DNA of 64,000 nucleotides, from positions 829,895 through 893,894 of the forward strand of contig JAVJSV010000012.1 in assembly GCA_040219235.1 (NCBI GenBank), in the 5' to 3' direction. The DNA is from Rhodospirillaceae bacterium (GTDB taxonomy: Bacteria > Pseudomonadota > Alphaproteobacteria > Rhodospirillales > Rhodospirillaceae). The position numbers and the translations under genes are program-made. Under the pieces are notes generated by a model that had not been told where the DNA came from, did no database searches, and was given only the letters and a program-made list of their open reading frames with translations. Shown here in pieces: positions 54,040-63,928 of this stretch. The first letter of the stretch is position 1. Each line of letters starts with the position of its first letter.

Positions 54040-55325
54040 TGTCTCTCGACTTCCAATGTTAGAAAGTGCGCGGCACACGAAATGCAGGGATCATAATTAC
54101 GAATGGTTTGCTCGCAGCGCCATTGTAAGTCCGAGTCTGAGAGATGCTGCGATTGCGTTGCGACGTTCTTGAGGTCCTCTTCGATGATGGCTTGGTTTTG
54201 TGCAGTTGGTGGAACAATCTTGACGTCTTCAATCATACCGTCTTTCCCAATCCGGTAGCGTTGATAGAGCAAACCGCGGGGGGCTTCGATAATGCCGAAT
54301 CCTGTCGCGTTTTGCGCTTCGACTTTTTCAAACGGCTGGTCGGGTGGTTCATAGGCGCGAACGATAGCGAGCGCTTCTTCGCACGCATGCAACACCTCTA
54401 TGCTCCGCACGACAATGCTCATAAAGGGATTCTCGCACCCGGCAAGCAGATCACTTTGCTTCGCGGCTTTTGCGGCGTGCGGGTTTAGTTGGTCACGGCT
54501 GAGAGCGAAGCGGGCCATGGGGCCAACGAAATATGCCTGTCCGGTCGAAGCCTTTGAGTAAAGTGCGGTTGAGTTCGACCGCTGCTCTTCAATGAAATGC
54601 TCTTCGTAAGATTCTGGAGTAATATTCAAGCCGGTGGACGATTGCAACAGTCCCGGTTCAAGCGGGTAGCCGCTGGTGGTTAGTAGGGCGACATACTCGT
54701 ACGTACGGGAATAATCTGGAAACGGCAAACTCGCCGTCCAGCGGACCGTTTCTTCCGCCGCTTCACAGGCCCAAATCAAGCGCTCCGTCAGACTATGAAG
54801 CTCCTTACGGGTCGGAACTCTATAGAATCCGCCGACCCGGACATTGACCGGGTGAATTTCACGACCACCGATCAATGACATGATCGCGTTGCCGACTTTC
54901 TTTAGCTCGAGTCCGCGGCGGACGATGTCCCCATGGTCACGCGCCATTTCCATAGCGTCCGGATAGTTGAGGAAGTCGGGCGCGTGAAGCATGTAGATGT
55001 GGAGAATGTGGCTTGATATCCATTCGCCGCACATAAGCAGCCTGCGCAGATCCTTGATCGGCTGCGGTACGTCTATAGCGGCAGCATTTTCAACCGCGGC
55101 GACGGCGCTAAGCTGATAGGCGACTGGGCAAATGCCACAGATGCGCGCTGTAATGTCGGGGGTCTCTGCTGCATCCCTGCCGCGCAGAAGCGCTTCATAA
55201 AAACGCGGAGCCTCAAAAATACTTAACTTGGCCTCTTCCACTTTGCCGTTGCGTATGATTAGTTTTAACGCCCCTTCGCCCTCGACGCGGGCGAGATAAT
55301 CAACCTTAATGATTCTAGTCGTCAT
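54036..55325 (-). CDS. [NiFe]-hydrogenase large (alpha) subunit, group 3b-like
   Basis: 429 residues. Catalytic subunit with both nickel-binding motifs: [11 protein letters not shown] (L1) near 62 and DPCISCAAH (L2) near 417, followed by FLTLEVERQ, the tail to be cleaved by the protease. The short length and the four-subunit operon match group 3b (sulphhydrogenase-type, NAD(P)-linked, cytosolic). Start at 55325 overlaps the small subunit by 11 bases. Reversibly oxidises H2 or reduces protons; direction here unknown. Confidence 0.95.
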   Translation of the reverse strand: MTTRIIKVDYLARVEGEGALKLIIRNGKVEEAKLSIFEAPRFYEALLRGRDAAETPDITARICGICPVAYQLSAVAAVENAAAIDVPQPIKDLRRLLMCGEWISSHILHIYMLHAPDFLNYPDAMEMARDHGDIVRRGLELKKVGNAIMSLIGGREIHPVNVRVGGFYRVPTRKELHSLTERLIWACEAAEETVRWTASLPFPDYSRTYEYVALLTTSGYPLEPGLLQSSTGLNITPESYEEHFIEEQRSNSTALYSKASTGQAYFVGPMARFALSRDQLNPHAAKAAKQSDLLAGCENPFMSIVVRSIEVLHACEEALAIVRAYEPPDQPFEKVEAQNATGFGIIEAPRGLLYQRYRIGKDGMIEDVKIVPPTAQNQAIIEEDLKNVATQSQHLSDSDLQWRCEQTIRNYDPCISCAAHFLTLEVERQ

Positions 55326-56091
55326 GGCGGGCCGCTTCTCTAGCAAAGGTCTCTGCACCAGTATTGAACGTGCTCAGGGCCTGGCGAATATCGCGACGAC
55401 TTGCCCCGAGCGCCGTCCATTGCTCGGTTAAGCTGGGTAGGTTGGGTGTCTCCACGGGGCCGAAACAGCCGTAACATCCTCTATTGCAAGCCGGGCATAG
55501 AGCGCCACATCCTGCTTGGGTGACTGGGCCTAGACATGGAGTACCACGAGTTACCATGACACAGACTAAACTGCGTCGTTTACACTCCATGCATACGCTG
55601 TAATGAGGAATATTCGGCTTTCGCTTAAACAAGAACGCGGTAATGACCTCAAGAAGTTGTCGCTTGTCGATTGGACAACCCCTGAGTTCGAAATCGACCG
55701 TTACGTGTGCCGAGATCGGTGTGGAAGTAGCAAGGCTGTCGATATAGTCGGGTTTCGCATACACAATCGACATAAACTCTTCCGCATCGCGACCGTTGCG
55801 TAACGCCTGAATACCCCCGGCTGTGGCACAGGCGCCGATGGTCACGAGATGGCGGGACTGTTCGCGGATATGACGGATGCGCTCAAGGTCGGCGGGCACC
55901 GAAATCGAGCCCTCAACCAGCGACAAATCGTAGGGGCCAGCAATCTCATTGCGTGTGGCTTCGCGGAAAGACGCAAATTCAACTGCGCCCGAAAGGGCTA
56001 GCAGATCATCCTCACAGTCCAGAAGACTGAGTTGACAACCGTCACATGAGGCGAACTTCCACACGGCCAGTTTAGGTTTCGTATCAGCCAT
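55315..56091 (-). CDS. [NiFe]-hydrogenase small (delta) subunit, group 3b-like
   Basis: 258 residues. No Tat signal, so cytosolic. Proximal-cluster Cys in [17 protein letters not shown] near 16-19 and later [18 protein letters not shown]; extra clusters from [11 protein letters not shown] and [14 protein letters not shown]. Carries electrons from the NiFe site to the gamma and beta subunits. Begins 6 bases after the gamma subunit stop. Confidence 0.93.
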   Translation of the reverse strand: MADTKPKLAVWKFASCDGCQLSLLDCEDDLLALSGAVEFASFREATRNEIAGPYDLSLVEGSISVPADLERIRHIREQSRHLVTIGACATAGGIQALRNGRDAEEFMSIVYAKPDYIDSLATSTPISAHVTVDFELRGCPIDKRQLLEVITAFLFKRKPNIPHYSVCMECKRRSLVCVMVTRGTPCLGPVTQAGCGALCPACNRGCYGCFGPVETPNLPSLTEQWTALGASRRDIRQALSTFNTGAETFAREAARHDD

Positions 56092-56097
56092 GATTTC

Positions 56098-56949
56098 TCA
56101 CACTTCTGCAACGGTCAGCAGGCGTTCGACAGCGTTAAATGGTAGCACGGGACCGTCGCGGCACAGAATGAAGGGCCCCAACTGGCACCGACCGCACTCG
56201 CCTATACCGCATTTCATATTACGTTCTAGAGAGAGAAATATATCTGAAGGTGCAACCTTTTTGGCCATCAGTGCACGGGCGGCAAAGCGCATCATAACCT
56301 CTGGCCCGCAGATGAAGGCATTAGTGTTGCTGGGCTCAAGGTCTATACCCTCCAAAAGCTTCGTGATGAGCCCGACATTTCCAGTCCAGGTTGCCTCGGC
56401 CGTATCAACTGTGATTCGAACATCAATGTCGTGGTTCATTTTCCATTCCGAAAGTTGATCCTGAAAGAGGATCATGTCCGGGGAGCGCGCTCCATAGAGA
56501 AGGGTTACCGCTTTATAACTCTTGCGTCTGGCCAAGATCTTAAATAGCAGTGGCCTCAGGGGAGCAAGGCCGAGGCCGCCTGCGACAATGATGATATCCC
56601 GGTCCTTTGTCTGGTCTAAGGGCCAAGGTTGGCCATAAGGTCCTCGGATGCCAATCACAGACCCGGGCTCTGCTGAAGCAATCGCTTTTGAAACAGCCCC
56701 GACACTGCGCACTGTAAGAACAATCTCGTTTTCTAGTGATGGATTACCGCTCACGCTGATAGGAATCTCACCGACGCCGAAGACATAGGCCATAACGAAT
56801 TGGCCCGGTGCAAACGTGAATCCCGAATCTAAAACCGGGGCATCGAGTCCTATCGAAACGACTCTCGGATGCACGCTTTCCACCCATCGAACGCGGGAGA
56901 ACTGTGGCGCGAGCGTGTGATCTTCTGCCGGAGCACCAAACGCGGTCAC
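56098..56949 (-). CDS. Group 3b hydrogenase gamma subunit, FAD/NAD(P)-binding
   Basis: 283 residues, ferredoxin-NADP reductase fold. FAD region GQFVMAYVFGVGEIPISVSG, NAD(P) region IIVAGGLGLAPLRPLLFKI and FICGPEVMMRFAARAL, C-terminal [2Fe-2S] motif CGIGECGRCQLGPFILCRDGP. Passes electrons between the iron-sulphur chain and NAD(P)H. ATGA overlap with the cNMP gene. Confidence 0.92.
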   Translation of the reverse strand: MTAFGAPAEDHTLAPQFSRVRWVESVHPRVVSIGLDAPVLDSGFTFAPGQFVMAYVFGVGEIPISVSGNPSLENEIVLTVRSVGAVSKAIASAEPGSVIGIRGPYGQPWPLDQTKDRDIIIVAGGLGLAPLRPLLFKILARRKSYKAVTLLYGARSPDMILFQDQLSEWKMNHDIDVRITVDTAEATWTGNVGLITKLLEGIDLEPSNTNAFICGPEVMMRFAARALMAKKVAPSDIFLSLERNMKCGIGECGRCQLGPFILCRDGPVLPFNAVERLLTVAEV

Positions 56950-57431
56950 CGGACGTTCCTATCGTTCGACATGGAATAGAGATCAAGCGCTTGCAGGCGT
57001 GCACAACGCAAGCGGTCTACCAGCATCGGAATGAACTGCTTTAGAAATGCATAGCCAATCTCGGGATCAGTGTCACTTTTATGTCTTAGGCACTGAGCGT
57101 CGAAGGCTAAGGCGTTTACGGTCTCGATAACACGAGCATCGTAATCCCATACATAGGGAGGAACGAGCCAAGACAAACCTAGGCAATCCCCGGGGCCCAA
57201 GGAATGGAATATAAAGCTCCCGCGCCCTGGTATGAAAGTTTCGAGTGCCACTTGCCCGGAACGAATAAGATAAAAGTGGTCCGCAGGTTCGCCTTCGCGG
57301 CATATCAACTCACCGGCCCTGAATTCTGTGTTGTGGCCGCATCCTGCCAGTGTGGTGAAGATGATCGGGTCGACATCTTTCAAGAAGGGGTGCTCACGCA
57401 CCAAGTCCTCAATGTTAAGGGTCTCGGGCAT
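56946..57431 (-). CDS. Cyclic-nucleotide-binding protein in hydrogenase operon
   Basis: 161 residues, one cNMP-binding domain: F(R)AGELICREGEPADHFYLIRSGQVALE, then LGPGDCLGLSWLVPPYVWDYDARVIET in place of the usual GE..L...R.A cassette, so the ligand may differ. No HTH domain after it, so not a Crp/Fnr regulator. Overlaps the beta gene by 17 bases and the gamma gene by 4, so made with the hydrogenase subunits. May act as a regulatory subunit. Confidence 0.82.
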   Translation of the reverse strand: MPETLNIEDLVREHPFLKDVDPIIFTTLAGCGHNTEFRAGELICREGEPADHFYLIRSGQVALETFIPGRGSFIFHSLGPGDCLGLSWLVPPYVWDYDARVIETVNALAFDAQCLRHKSDTDPEIGYAFLKQFIPMLVDRLRCARLQALDLYSMSNDRNVR

Positions 57432-58569
57432 AACCGCCCTCCTTGTAATCTGTAGACGAAATCGCTTTTGCCTCTTCCGTAATGTCTATCCCGACAGGAC
57501 ACCATGTGACACACCGCCCGCAACCGACGCAGCCGCAAGTTCCGAACTGATCAACCCAGGTGCTCAGTTTGTGGCTGAGCCACTGGCGGTATCTGGAGCG
57601 ACCTGAATCGCGGATGCTGCCGCCTGCGGCATACGTAAAATCGAGAGAGAAACAGGAGTCCCAGATACGCCAGCGCTCGGCATGATCACCCTCCAAGTCT
57701 GTCCGGTCTTCAACCGTCGTGCAGTAACAGGTCGGGCAAACCATGGTGCAATTGCCGCAGGTCAAGCAACGCTCTGCGACTTCGTCCCAGTGGGGGTGAT
57801 CCAGATTGGCGGCGATCGCCTGTGCTAAACCGTTTGTGTCGAGCGTGCGCTCCATCTGCTCAGCGGTGCCGCGGATGATCGCTTCGGCTTTTAGCAGGTC
57901 AGAGGAGTTAGTCTTTTTCACTGGAAGGCTTGCTACAACATCTGCACCTCTCTCGCTTCCGACCTCAATGACAAAAACATGCCGTTCGCCGTCTACGACT
58001 TCGGTCAGGGCAAGGTCGAAACTATGCGCTACCTGCGGGCCCGTCTTCATTGAAACACAAAAGCAAGTGCCACCGGCAGAGCTGCAATTGATCGCTACGG
58101 TAAAAAGGCTATTACGGCGGGCCACGTAGTTAGTGTTTTCTCTTAACACCGTATCGAGAATAACTATGGCCGCCAAATCGCAGGCCCGAACACCGAAAAA
58201 CGCCAGTGCGCCGGATTTCGTATCAACTTCGTGTTCGATTTCAAAGGTGTCGCCGGATCGATTTGCTTGCCAGAGAAGTTCTTCCTCTGGGCGAAGGAAT
58301 TTTTTCCATGACCCCGGCCCATTTGAAAAGCCAAAGAAGGCGTCGTCCTCTCGTTGCTTCATCCTATACGATGCCGCGTCCTGAACCTCCGTCCACCCCC
58401 GTGGCAGATCGTTGATAGACTCTAAGGGAGCGTAATCAATCGTCCCATCACGTACTGTGGGTCCGACCACGGTATACCCAAGCCTGACAAGCGTATTGAA
58501 CAAGATGCCAAGGGCTTCCGCCGGGAGGAGCCAATGCGACCCTGTTTCGAATGCAGTACTATCAGACAT
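57415..58569 (-). CDS. Group 3b hydrogenase beta subunit, 4Fe-4S
   Basis: 384 residues from 58569. Two ferredoxin motifs: [16 protein letters not shown] near 270 and [17 protein letters not shown] near 360; upstream [12 protein letters not shown] and [11 protein letters not shown] as in the sulphhydrogenase beta family. Start at 58569 with AGGA upstream; an in-frame ATG-like start at 58662 adds a poorly conserved stretch. Electron carrier subunit. First structural gene after hypE, separated by 99 bases, which may hold a promoter. Confidence 0.9.
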   Translation of the reverse strand: MSDSTAFETGSHWLLPAEALGILFNTLVRLGYTVVGPTVRDGTIDYAPLESINDLPRGWTEVQDAASYRMKQREDDAFFGFSNGPGSWKKFLRPEEELLWQANRSGDTFEIEHEVDTKSGALAFFGVRACDLAAIVILDTVLRENTNYVARRNSLFTVAINCSSAGGTCFCVSMKTGPQVAHSFDLALTEVVDGERHVFVIEVGSERGADVVASLPVKKTNSSDLLKAEAIIRGTAEQMERTLDTNGLAQAIAANLDHPHWDEVAERCLTCGNCTMVCPTCYCTTVEDRTDLEGDHAERWRIWDSCFSLDFTYAAGGSIRDSGRSRYRQWLSHKLSTWVDQFGTCGCVGCGRCVTWCPVGIDITEEAKAISSTDYKEGGYARDP

Positions 58570-58668
58570 TGTCCTGGTTAAGTCCTCAATGTGGCGCAAA
58601 TCATAGCCATAGATGAGAGGATAAATCAGGCTTGATCTCAGCACCTTGATACCAATCAACAAGTCATG

Positions 58669-59709
58669 TCAGCAGATGCGGGGCAGAGGGTCGTCCTCAA
58701 GCTCTTCAAGGAGCCGTTCACCGCCTAGCTCGGTTTCTAAGAGCACCGCGCCAAAACCATCCTCAACCTGCCCAATGACGGCAGCATGCTGGCCCTGTGG
58801 CAATGCCTGCCACTGTGCCAACGCTTCATTCGCTTCGTCTGCCGCGACGACCGCAACAACGCGACCTTCACAGGCCAAATAATAGGGGTCGTATCCAAGG
58901 GCTTCACAGATGCCCAAGACCGGTTTTTGAACCGGTATATGTGTTTCCCACAGGCGGATCCGGGCGTGACAAGCCGCAGCAATTTCATGTGCCACGGTGG
59001 CGAGCCCTCCCCGGGTCGGGTCCCGCATGAAACGCGTGCCCTTAATATCGTAGAGAGCCTCAGTCAGCGGTAAAACGCAGGTACAATCTGATTCGAGGGC
59101 GCTCTTAAAACCGAAATCCTCACGGGCGAACATCACTGCGGCACCGTGATCGCCAACGGGACCGCTGACCAAGACTTTGTCGCCACTTTGAATATGGTCG
59201 AGGCCCAAATTAGCATTGCTACGATAACGTCCCACGCCCGTTGTCACCAGATAGAGCCCGCCACCGTGGCCGCGGGGTATCACCTTGGTGTCTCCTGCTA
59301 CTATGTTGACATTTGCCTGCCGTGCGGCCTCCGCAGCACTTTCTACGATACGGTCCAGCGCTTCCACTTCGAGCCCTTCTTCGATCAAAGCGCTCAGGCA
59401 TAGATAGAGGGGGGTCGCCCCCGCGACAGCCAAGTCGTTGACTGTGCCGTTGACGGCTAAACTACCGATGTCGCCGCCGGGGAAACTCAATGGCTGCACA
59501 GTGAATCCATCGGTAGTGATCATAATATCGGATCCGTGAAGTCGTAACAGTGCAGCGTCGGTGCTCGCGTCAAGATTAGGGTTAGCAAAGTGACGGACGA
59601 AAATGCCGTCAATCAGCTCACGCATCAGGCGGCCGCCGTTGCCGTGGGCGAGGGAGATATGCGTCACGCCTTCTAATGCGCCATGCCATTCGGTGGATGC
59701 ATCAGGCAT
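58669..59709 (-). CDS. hypE: Carbamoyl dehydratase HypE
   Basis: 346 residues. Dehydrates the HypF-bound thiocarbamate to thiocyanate, giving the cyanide ligand. Motifs: HGNGGRLMRELI, TDGFTVQPLSFPGGDIGSLAVNGTVNDLAVAGA, DPTRGGLATVAHEI, and the C-terminal PRIC with acceptor Cys. Start at 59709 overlaps HypF by 8 bases. Confidence 0.96.
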   Translation of the reverse strand: MPDASTEWHGALEGVTHISLAHGNGGRLMRELIDGIFVRHFANPNLDASTDAALLRLHGSDIMITTDGFTVQPLSFPGGDIGSLAVNGTVNDLAVAGATPLYLCLSALIEEGLEVEALDRIVESAAEAARQANVNIVAGDTKVIPRGHGGGLYLVTTGVGRYRSNANLGLDHIQSGDKVLVSGPVGDHGAAVMFAREDFGFKSALESDCTCVLPLTEALYDIKGTRFMRDPTRGGLATVAHEIAAACHARIRLWETHIPVQKPVLGICEALGYDPYYLACEGRVVAVVAADEANEALAQWQALPQGQHAAVIGQVEDGFGAVLLETELGGERLLEELEDDPLPRIC

Positions 59710-62005
59710 TGCTGCACCTCCCAAGAACTTCAATAATCTGTCCATAACTCAGGCCGCCGTCATTTACTGGCATACGTTCCGGGATGCGAATAGGAATGCC
59801 AAGAGTCTGGCCTCGGTTGACAATCTCTTCGACAAGTCTGCGGTTTTGGAACACACCACCGGTCAAGCCAATGGCGTCAATGTGGTGCCGGACTGCAAGA
59901 ACACGCACTTGATCAATGACGGCGACGGCCAAAGTTGTGTGAAAAATGGCTGACCGTTCCGTTGGTGGCCTTGAGCGGTCCATAAGCATGGGGAGAAGGG
60001 GGGCCCAGTCAGTCCGTAAGATGCCGGATTCGTCATCCAAGAGAGGAAGCGTCATTGCATCCGGTGAATCTTCTGCGATGGCTTCTAGCATCATCGGTCC
60101 GTGGCCCTCGAAGCTGGTGGCCCTCAAGCCCAATACCAAGCTAGCCGCAGCGTCGAACAGACGGCCAACGGATGATGTGACCGTGGTGTTGATTCCTGCC
60201 CGCCAAGCGGCTTGAGCGGTTTCGAGGTGCGGATGGTCGATCCGGCTGTTATAGCCCGATTCCCAACAGATCGCCGCTGCAGACCGCCAGGGTTCTCGTC
60301 CAGCCTTGTCACCACCTGGAATTCTGAAGGGTTTTAGACTGGCGACCCTTGCCCACCGTCCCGGTTTACCCAGCAGCGCCTCTCCGCCCCAGAGTGTTCC
60401 ATCTTCACCGAAGCCGATGCCGTCCCATGTAAACGTGAGCCATTGATCGACTTCGGGGTGCTCTCCAGCAAGCGCGGATGCATGCGCATGATGGTGGAAA
60501 ACTTGCCGTAATGGCAACCCACTATGCTTGGCGCGCCGTGTGCTGGGCGACCCAGGGTGTGCGTCACAGACTAAGGTTTTTACATCAACCCCGTAAACCT
60601 TTTGTAAGTCGGTTACAACTTGCTCAAGGACTTCAAGACTACGGCGCGAGCCGAGATCGCCAATGTGTGGCGAGACGACTACTCGGTTTTCCCAGGCGAG
60701 CGCTACTGTGGCTTTCATATGTCCGCCAAGAGCCAGAACGGGTTCAGGTAACCTACCCGGCAATTCCATTTCCATAGGGGCCCAGCCACGGCCCAACCGA
60801 ATTGTGCGGGTCTTGCCCGCAGCCACCGCAACCACTGTATCGTCTGCAGGTCGCAAGATAGGGCGGTCATGATGCAAGAACACGTCCGCTATTTTTGCGA
60901 GACGCTGTTCCGCCTCTGCATTGTCCGTCAGCACGGGCTCGCCGCTGATATTGCCGGAGGTGGCAACAACCGGACGACCAAAATCTTCGAGCAGCAGGTG
61001 ATGCAACGGGCTATAGGGTAGGAATACGCCAAGATAATGAAGACCGGGGGCCAGCATCTGGGATAAATCTGAATCGAGCCTCTTTGGCACTAAGACAATT
61101 GGCCGGCTCGAATCTAAGACGTGATGAGCCGTGGTCTCATCCAGTGAAACGGCTTTGCGAACGGCATCAAGTCTGTCTGCACCATACATAGGACACATGA
61201 TCGCCAAGGGTTTGTCGGGACGATGCTTTCTTTTCCTCAGAGCTCTAATCGCATCATCATTACTGGCATCGCATATCAGGTGATAGCCGCCGATGCCTTT
61301 TACGGCGGCGATCTTCCCCGCTCCGAGGGCGTCGCAACAAGCGGCAAGAGCATCATCGTTGTTCTCCAGAGTCTCGTTTTTACTCCGGAATATAAGTTTG
61401 GGGCCGCATGCCGGACAGGCAAGGGGCTGGGCGTGAAATCTACGATCAGATGGATCTTCGTATTCAGCGCGGCAGTCGTTACAGAGGTGGAACGGCGCCA
61501 TCACAGTATTCTTGCGGTCATAAGGTAAAGCTTTGATGATGGTATACCGTGGCCCGCATTGCGTGCAGTTGATAAATGGATATCTGTATCGGCGTTTAGA
61601 TGGATCTTTCAGTTCGGCAAGGCAGTCGGGGCAGACGGAAAAATCAGGAAGTAAGTGAACATCAGCCGACCCGCCATTTATACTTTCCTGAATGTAGAAC
61701 GTATCCGGTGTGGCGACTTTCACCTCTAAGGCTTCGGCAATTTTGGGCCGCGCAAGAGATGGGGCTTGACTAATTAAGGCGTCTTGAAAAGCGTTTAGAA
61801 TTATCGGGGAACCCTGGACAAAGATAATGACCCGCCCTGATTGGTTGACCACGCTTCCGCCCAGGCCTAGGCGTTTGGCCAAAGTGTAGACAAATGGCCG
61901 GAAACCAACGCCTTGAACGCGCCCAGTGACAACGATCCTAAACGCCCGAACGGTCGACTGTTCAGCTCTTGTGCTCTCAGCATTGTCAGACTGCAGATAT
62001 GTCAT
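59702..62005 (-). CDS. hypF: Carbamoyltransferase HypF
   Basis: 767 residues. Acylphosphatase domain (RIVVTGRVQGVGFRPFVY) near 20-35, two zinc fingers (CPDC...CTQCGPRYT; CNDC...CPACGPKL), YrdC-like domain (KGIGGYHLICDASND) and C-terminal carbamoyltransferase with HHHAHASAL and GGVFQNRRL. Start at 62005 overlaps hypD by 20 bases; an ATG at 62020 has AGGG 8 bases upstream and is also possible. A longer frame to 62188 does not look coding. Confidence 0.95.
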   Translation of the reverse strand: MTYLQSDNAESTRAEQSTVRAFRIVVTGRVQGVGFRPFVYTLAKRLGLGGSVVNQSGRVIIFVQGSPIILNAFQDALISQAPSLARPKIAEALEVKVATPDTFYIQESINGGSADVHLLPDFSVCPDCLAELKDPSKRRYRYPFINCTQCGPRYTIIKALPYDRKNTVMAPFHLCNDCRAEYEDPSDRRFHAQPLACPACGPKLIFRSKNETLENNDDALAACCDALGAGKIAAVKGIGGYHLICDASNDDAIRALRKRKHRPDKPLAIMCPMYGADRLDAVRKAVSLDETTAHHVLDSSRPIVLVPKRLDSDLSQMLAPGLHYLGVFLPYSPLHHLLLEDFGRPVVATSGNISGEPVLTDNAEAEQRLAKIADVFLHHDRPILRPADDTVVAVAAGKTRTIRLGRGWAPMEMELPGRLPEPVLALGGHMKATVALAWENRVVVSPHIGDLGSRRSLEVLEQVVTDLQKVYGVDVKTLVCDAHPGSPSTRRAKHSGLPLRQVFHHHAHASALAGEHPEVDQWLTFTWDGIGFGEDGTLWGGEALLGKPGRWARVASLKPFRIPGGDKAGREPWRSAAAICWESGYNSRIDHPHLETAQAAWRAGINTTVTSSVGRLFDAAASLVLGLRATSFEGHGPMMLEAIAEDSPDAMTLPLLDDESGILRTDWAPLLPMLMDRSRPPTERSAIFHTTLAVAVIDQVRVLAVRHHIDAIGLTGGVFQNRRLVEEIVNRGQTLGIPIRIPERMPVNDGGLSYGQIIEVLGRCSNA

Positions 62006-63125
62006 TCCGAGACCTATCATTGCTAACCCTATGGGCCGCCGCGTTGGCAACGCTCGCCCACCAAATTCTGCAAGCCCCTTCATCTGACACCATGCATGGT
62101 CCGACAGGCTGGCGTGGCGTGCAGGCCCGTCCATAGAGCACGCATTCGTTTGGGTAGGCTCTACCCAGCACAACCTCAGTACAGGCACATCCCGGTGGCA
62201 TGCGGTCTGCTTCCTCGTCCCGGTTAGTCCTGTCTATGGCGAATTGGACCCTCGCATCATGAGCTATGAATTCGGGACGCAATGCGAATCCTGAAGATGG
62301 GATGATGCCGATCCCGCGCCATGGTGCATCGACAACGGTCATCACCTCGTCAAGAAGCCAGCGCGCTCGGGGATTCCCGCCCGGCTGCACTACGGAGGCA
62401 TAGCAATTGTCGAGGGATGGCTTGCCAGCGAGGTATTGCCGCAGAACGGCGTAGAATCCGGCTAACAAAGAGTCCGGCGAAAACCCGGCCACAGCTGTCG
62501 GGATGCGATGTTGAGTATGAACAAAGTCCCATTGCTCTGGACCCATGACCGTTGCGACATGTCCCGGTGCGACTAAGGCGTCAAAACCAGGGGAGCCTGA
62601 ATTCAGGAGAAGAGCCACGGCTGGCCAAGTTAAGCGCGCAGACAACAGGACAAGAAGATTCTTAGGCGGCCCGTCAGCGATCATCGCGGCGACCGGAGCC
62701 ATCGTAGTCTCAAATCCTGCCGCAAAGAACACAACCGTTCGGTCAGGGTGATTGTCCGCGATCACAACAGCATCAAGGGGGGATGCAATCGGACGAATAT
62801 CTGCACCAGCGGCTTGTGCCTGTTCTAGCGAGCGCACGGATTTTTTTGGCCCATTTATCGGCACACGCAACATATCGCCGAATGCCACAAGGATCACGTT
62901 TTCATTAAGGGCGATGTTAATCGCATGGCGGATGTCTTCTTCCGGGCAAATGCAGACGGGACACCCCGGACCAGAGATGAGCTCAACATTATCCGGTAAG
63001 GCGGACCGCAGTCCGGCCATAGAAATTGACCGCTCATGCCCGCCACAGACGTTCATAATCCGTACACGAGCAGGTAACGCGAGATCTCGTATCCGTTGTA
63101 GCCAATGGGCAGCTGAGGCACTCAC
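61986..63125 (-). CDS. hypD: Hydrogenase Fe(CN)2CO assembly protein HypD
   Basis: 379 residues. Scaffold for the iron ligand group with HypC. Conserved MNVCGGHERSISMAGLR with Cys, SGPGCPVCICP, and the C-terminal [4Fe-4S] Cys set (CACTEVVLGRAYPNECVLYGRACTPRQPVGPCMVSDEGAC). ATGA overlap with hypC. Confidence 0.96.
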   Translation of the reverse strand: MSASAAHWLQRIRDLALPARVRIMNVCGGHERSISMAGLRSALPDNVELISGPGCPVCICPEEDIRHAINIALNENVILVAFGDMLRVPINGPKKSVRSLEQAQAAGADIRPIASPLDAVVIADNHPDRTVVFFAAGFETTMAPVAAMIADGPPKNLLVLLSARLTWPAVALLLNSGSPGFDALVAPGHVATVMGPEQWDFVHTQHRIPTAVAGFSPDSLLAGFYAVLRQYLAGKPSLDNCYASVVQPGGNPRARWLLDEVMTVVDAPWRGIGIIPSSGFALRPEFIAHDARVQFAIDRTNRDEEADRMPPGCACTEVVLGRAYPNECVLYGRACTPRQPVGPCMVSDEGACRIWWASVANAAAHRVSNDRSRNDISAV

Positions 63126-63400
63126 TTTTCAGTCCCCCGGCTTTCTTGACTCATGACGTCAATCTCGGAATCATCCGTATATTCACCTAGAATTGAATCA
63201 TAGTGCTCCCAAGTCGTTTGAGCAGTTGTCGGACTGATTTTCTGCAAGGCGTATCCAACGTGAACAAGAACATAGTCGCCGAGCACAAGAGTTTCGTCCT
63301 GAACAAGAAAAAGACTAACTCGGCGCTCAACACCCTTGACTTCGCAACGGGCGTAGCTGCCATTAATTTCGATAATCTGCATCGGAAGTCCCAGGCACAT
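63122..63400 (-). CDS. hypC: Hydrogenase assembly chaperone HypC
   Basis: 92 residues. MCLGLPMQIIEI with the essential Cys2, then OB-fold (GDYVLVHVGYALQKI). Tail of about 20 extra residues is acidic. First gene of the hydrogenase operon; a perfect FNR/ANR box lies 61 bases upstream. Confidence 0.95.
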   Translation of the reverse strand: MCLGLPMQIIEINGSYARCEVKGVERRVSLFLVQDETLVLGDYVLVHVGYALQKISPTTAQTTWEHYDSILGEYTDDSEIDVMSQESRGTEK

Positions 63401-63460
63401 TTTCGCAGTCCAGCACTGTTAGTCTTTCTAGTATTTTGAATTAAAAGGCGGCCCAGCAAC

Positions 63461-63474
63461 TTGATCTCTATCAA
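63461..63474. promoter_or_regulatory. FNR/ANR/FixK-type box
   Basis: TTGATCTCTATCAA fits TTGAT-N4-ATCAA exactly. It lies 61 bases from the hypC start and 140 from the small plus-strand gene, so it could serve either or both. Indicates oxygen control of the hydrogenase operon; the regulator is not in the window. Confidence 0.75.
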
Positions 63475-63613
63475 GGTGCCCGGTTTTCAGCGGACTAATC
63501 TGGTGAAGCCTAGGCCTGTTCGTGATCGAGATCGATCCGGCGCTTCCTTCGTTGGGCTACGATGCAGAGTTTCCAATTGGTTTATTAGTCAAATGAAAAT
63601 CGAGGGTATAACA

Positions 63614-63853
63614 ATGGCAGAGGGTACACTTGACCGCGACGACGTGGTTCAGATTCTCGGTGAAGATCGAGAAGACAAGCTCGTTGCAGTGATTTCGACC
63701 CGCGCTACCTTGGAAGAAATTGAGCGGCCGGTTGCGTACGTTAATGGCGACGGCGATATACTTGGCAAACAAGAGCATCCGTTGATCGGTGCAGCTGCAG
63801 AAGTGCATGACATCCTTGTGCAGGATGATCTTTTCCCTACCGACGATCGATAG
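63614..63853 (+). CDS. Small acidic protein, unknown
   Basis: 79 residues, rich in Asp/Glu, no Cys, no membrane segment. Start at 63614 chosen because GAGGG lies 7 bases upstream; two in-frame upstream starts (63593, 63461) lack this. Motif-like parts: MAEGTLDRDDVVQILGEDREDKLVAVI, YVNGDGDILGKQEHP. I do not recognise it. Divergent from hypC and downstream of the FNR box, so it may be expressed with the hydrogenase. Confidence 0.6.
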   Translation: MAEGTLDRDDVVQILGEDREDKLVAVISTRATLEEIERPVAYVNGDGDILGKQEHPLIGAAAEVHDILVQDDLFPTDDR

Positions 63854-63865
63854 AAAGCCCTGTCC

Positions 63866-63910
63866 TTCCCGAAAACCTCATCCGCTTGAAATAGGTTCGG
63901 ATCATCTGTA
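63866..63910. repeat. 45-base dispersed repeat, copy 2
   Basis: Counterpart of 47679-47723, same orientation, about three quarters identical, core GAAAACCTCATCCGCTTGAAATA. Not part of the small gene at 63614; begins 12 bases after its stop. Confidence 0.45.
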
Positions 63911-63928
63911 ACCAGCTTGAGATGATCC
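63899..63928. other. Hairpin, 9-base stem
   Basis: GGATCATCT and AGATGATCC around a 12-base loop. No T-tract, so not a standard terminator. It overlaps the putative start codon at 63922, so could affect translation there. Confidence 0.4.

Noticed and set aside
63899..63928. Rho-independent terminator
   Set aside because: Good stem but no T-tract after it, and it overlaps a possible start codon.
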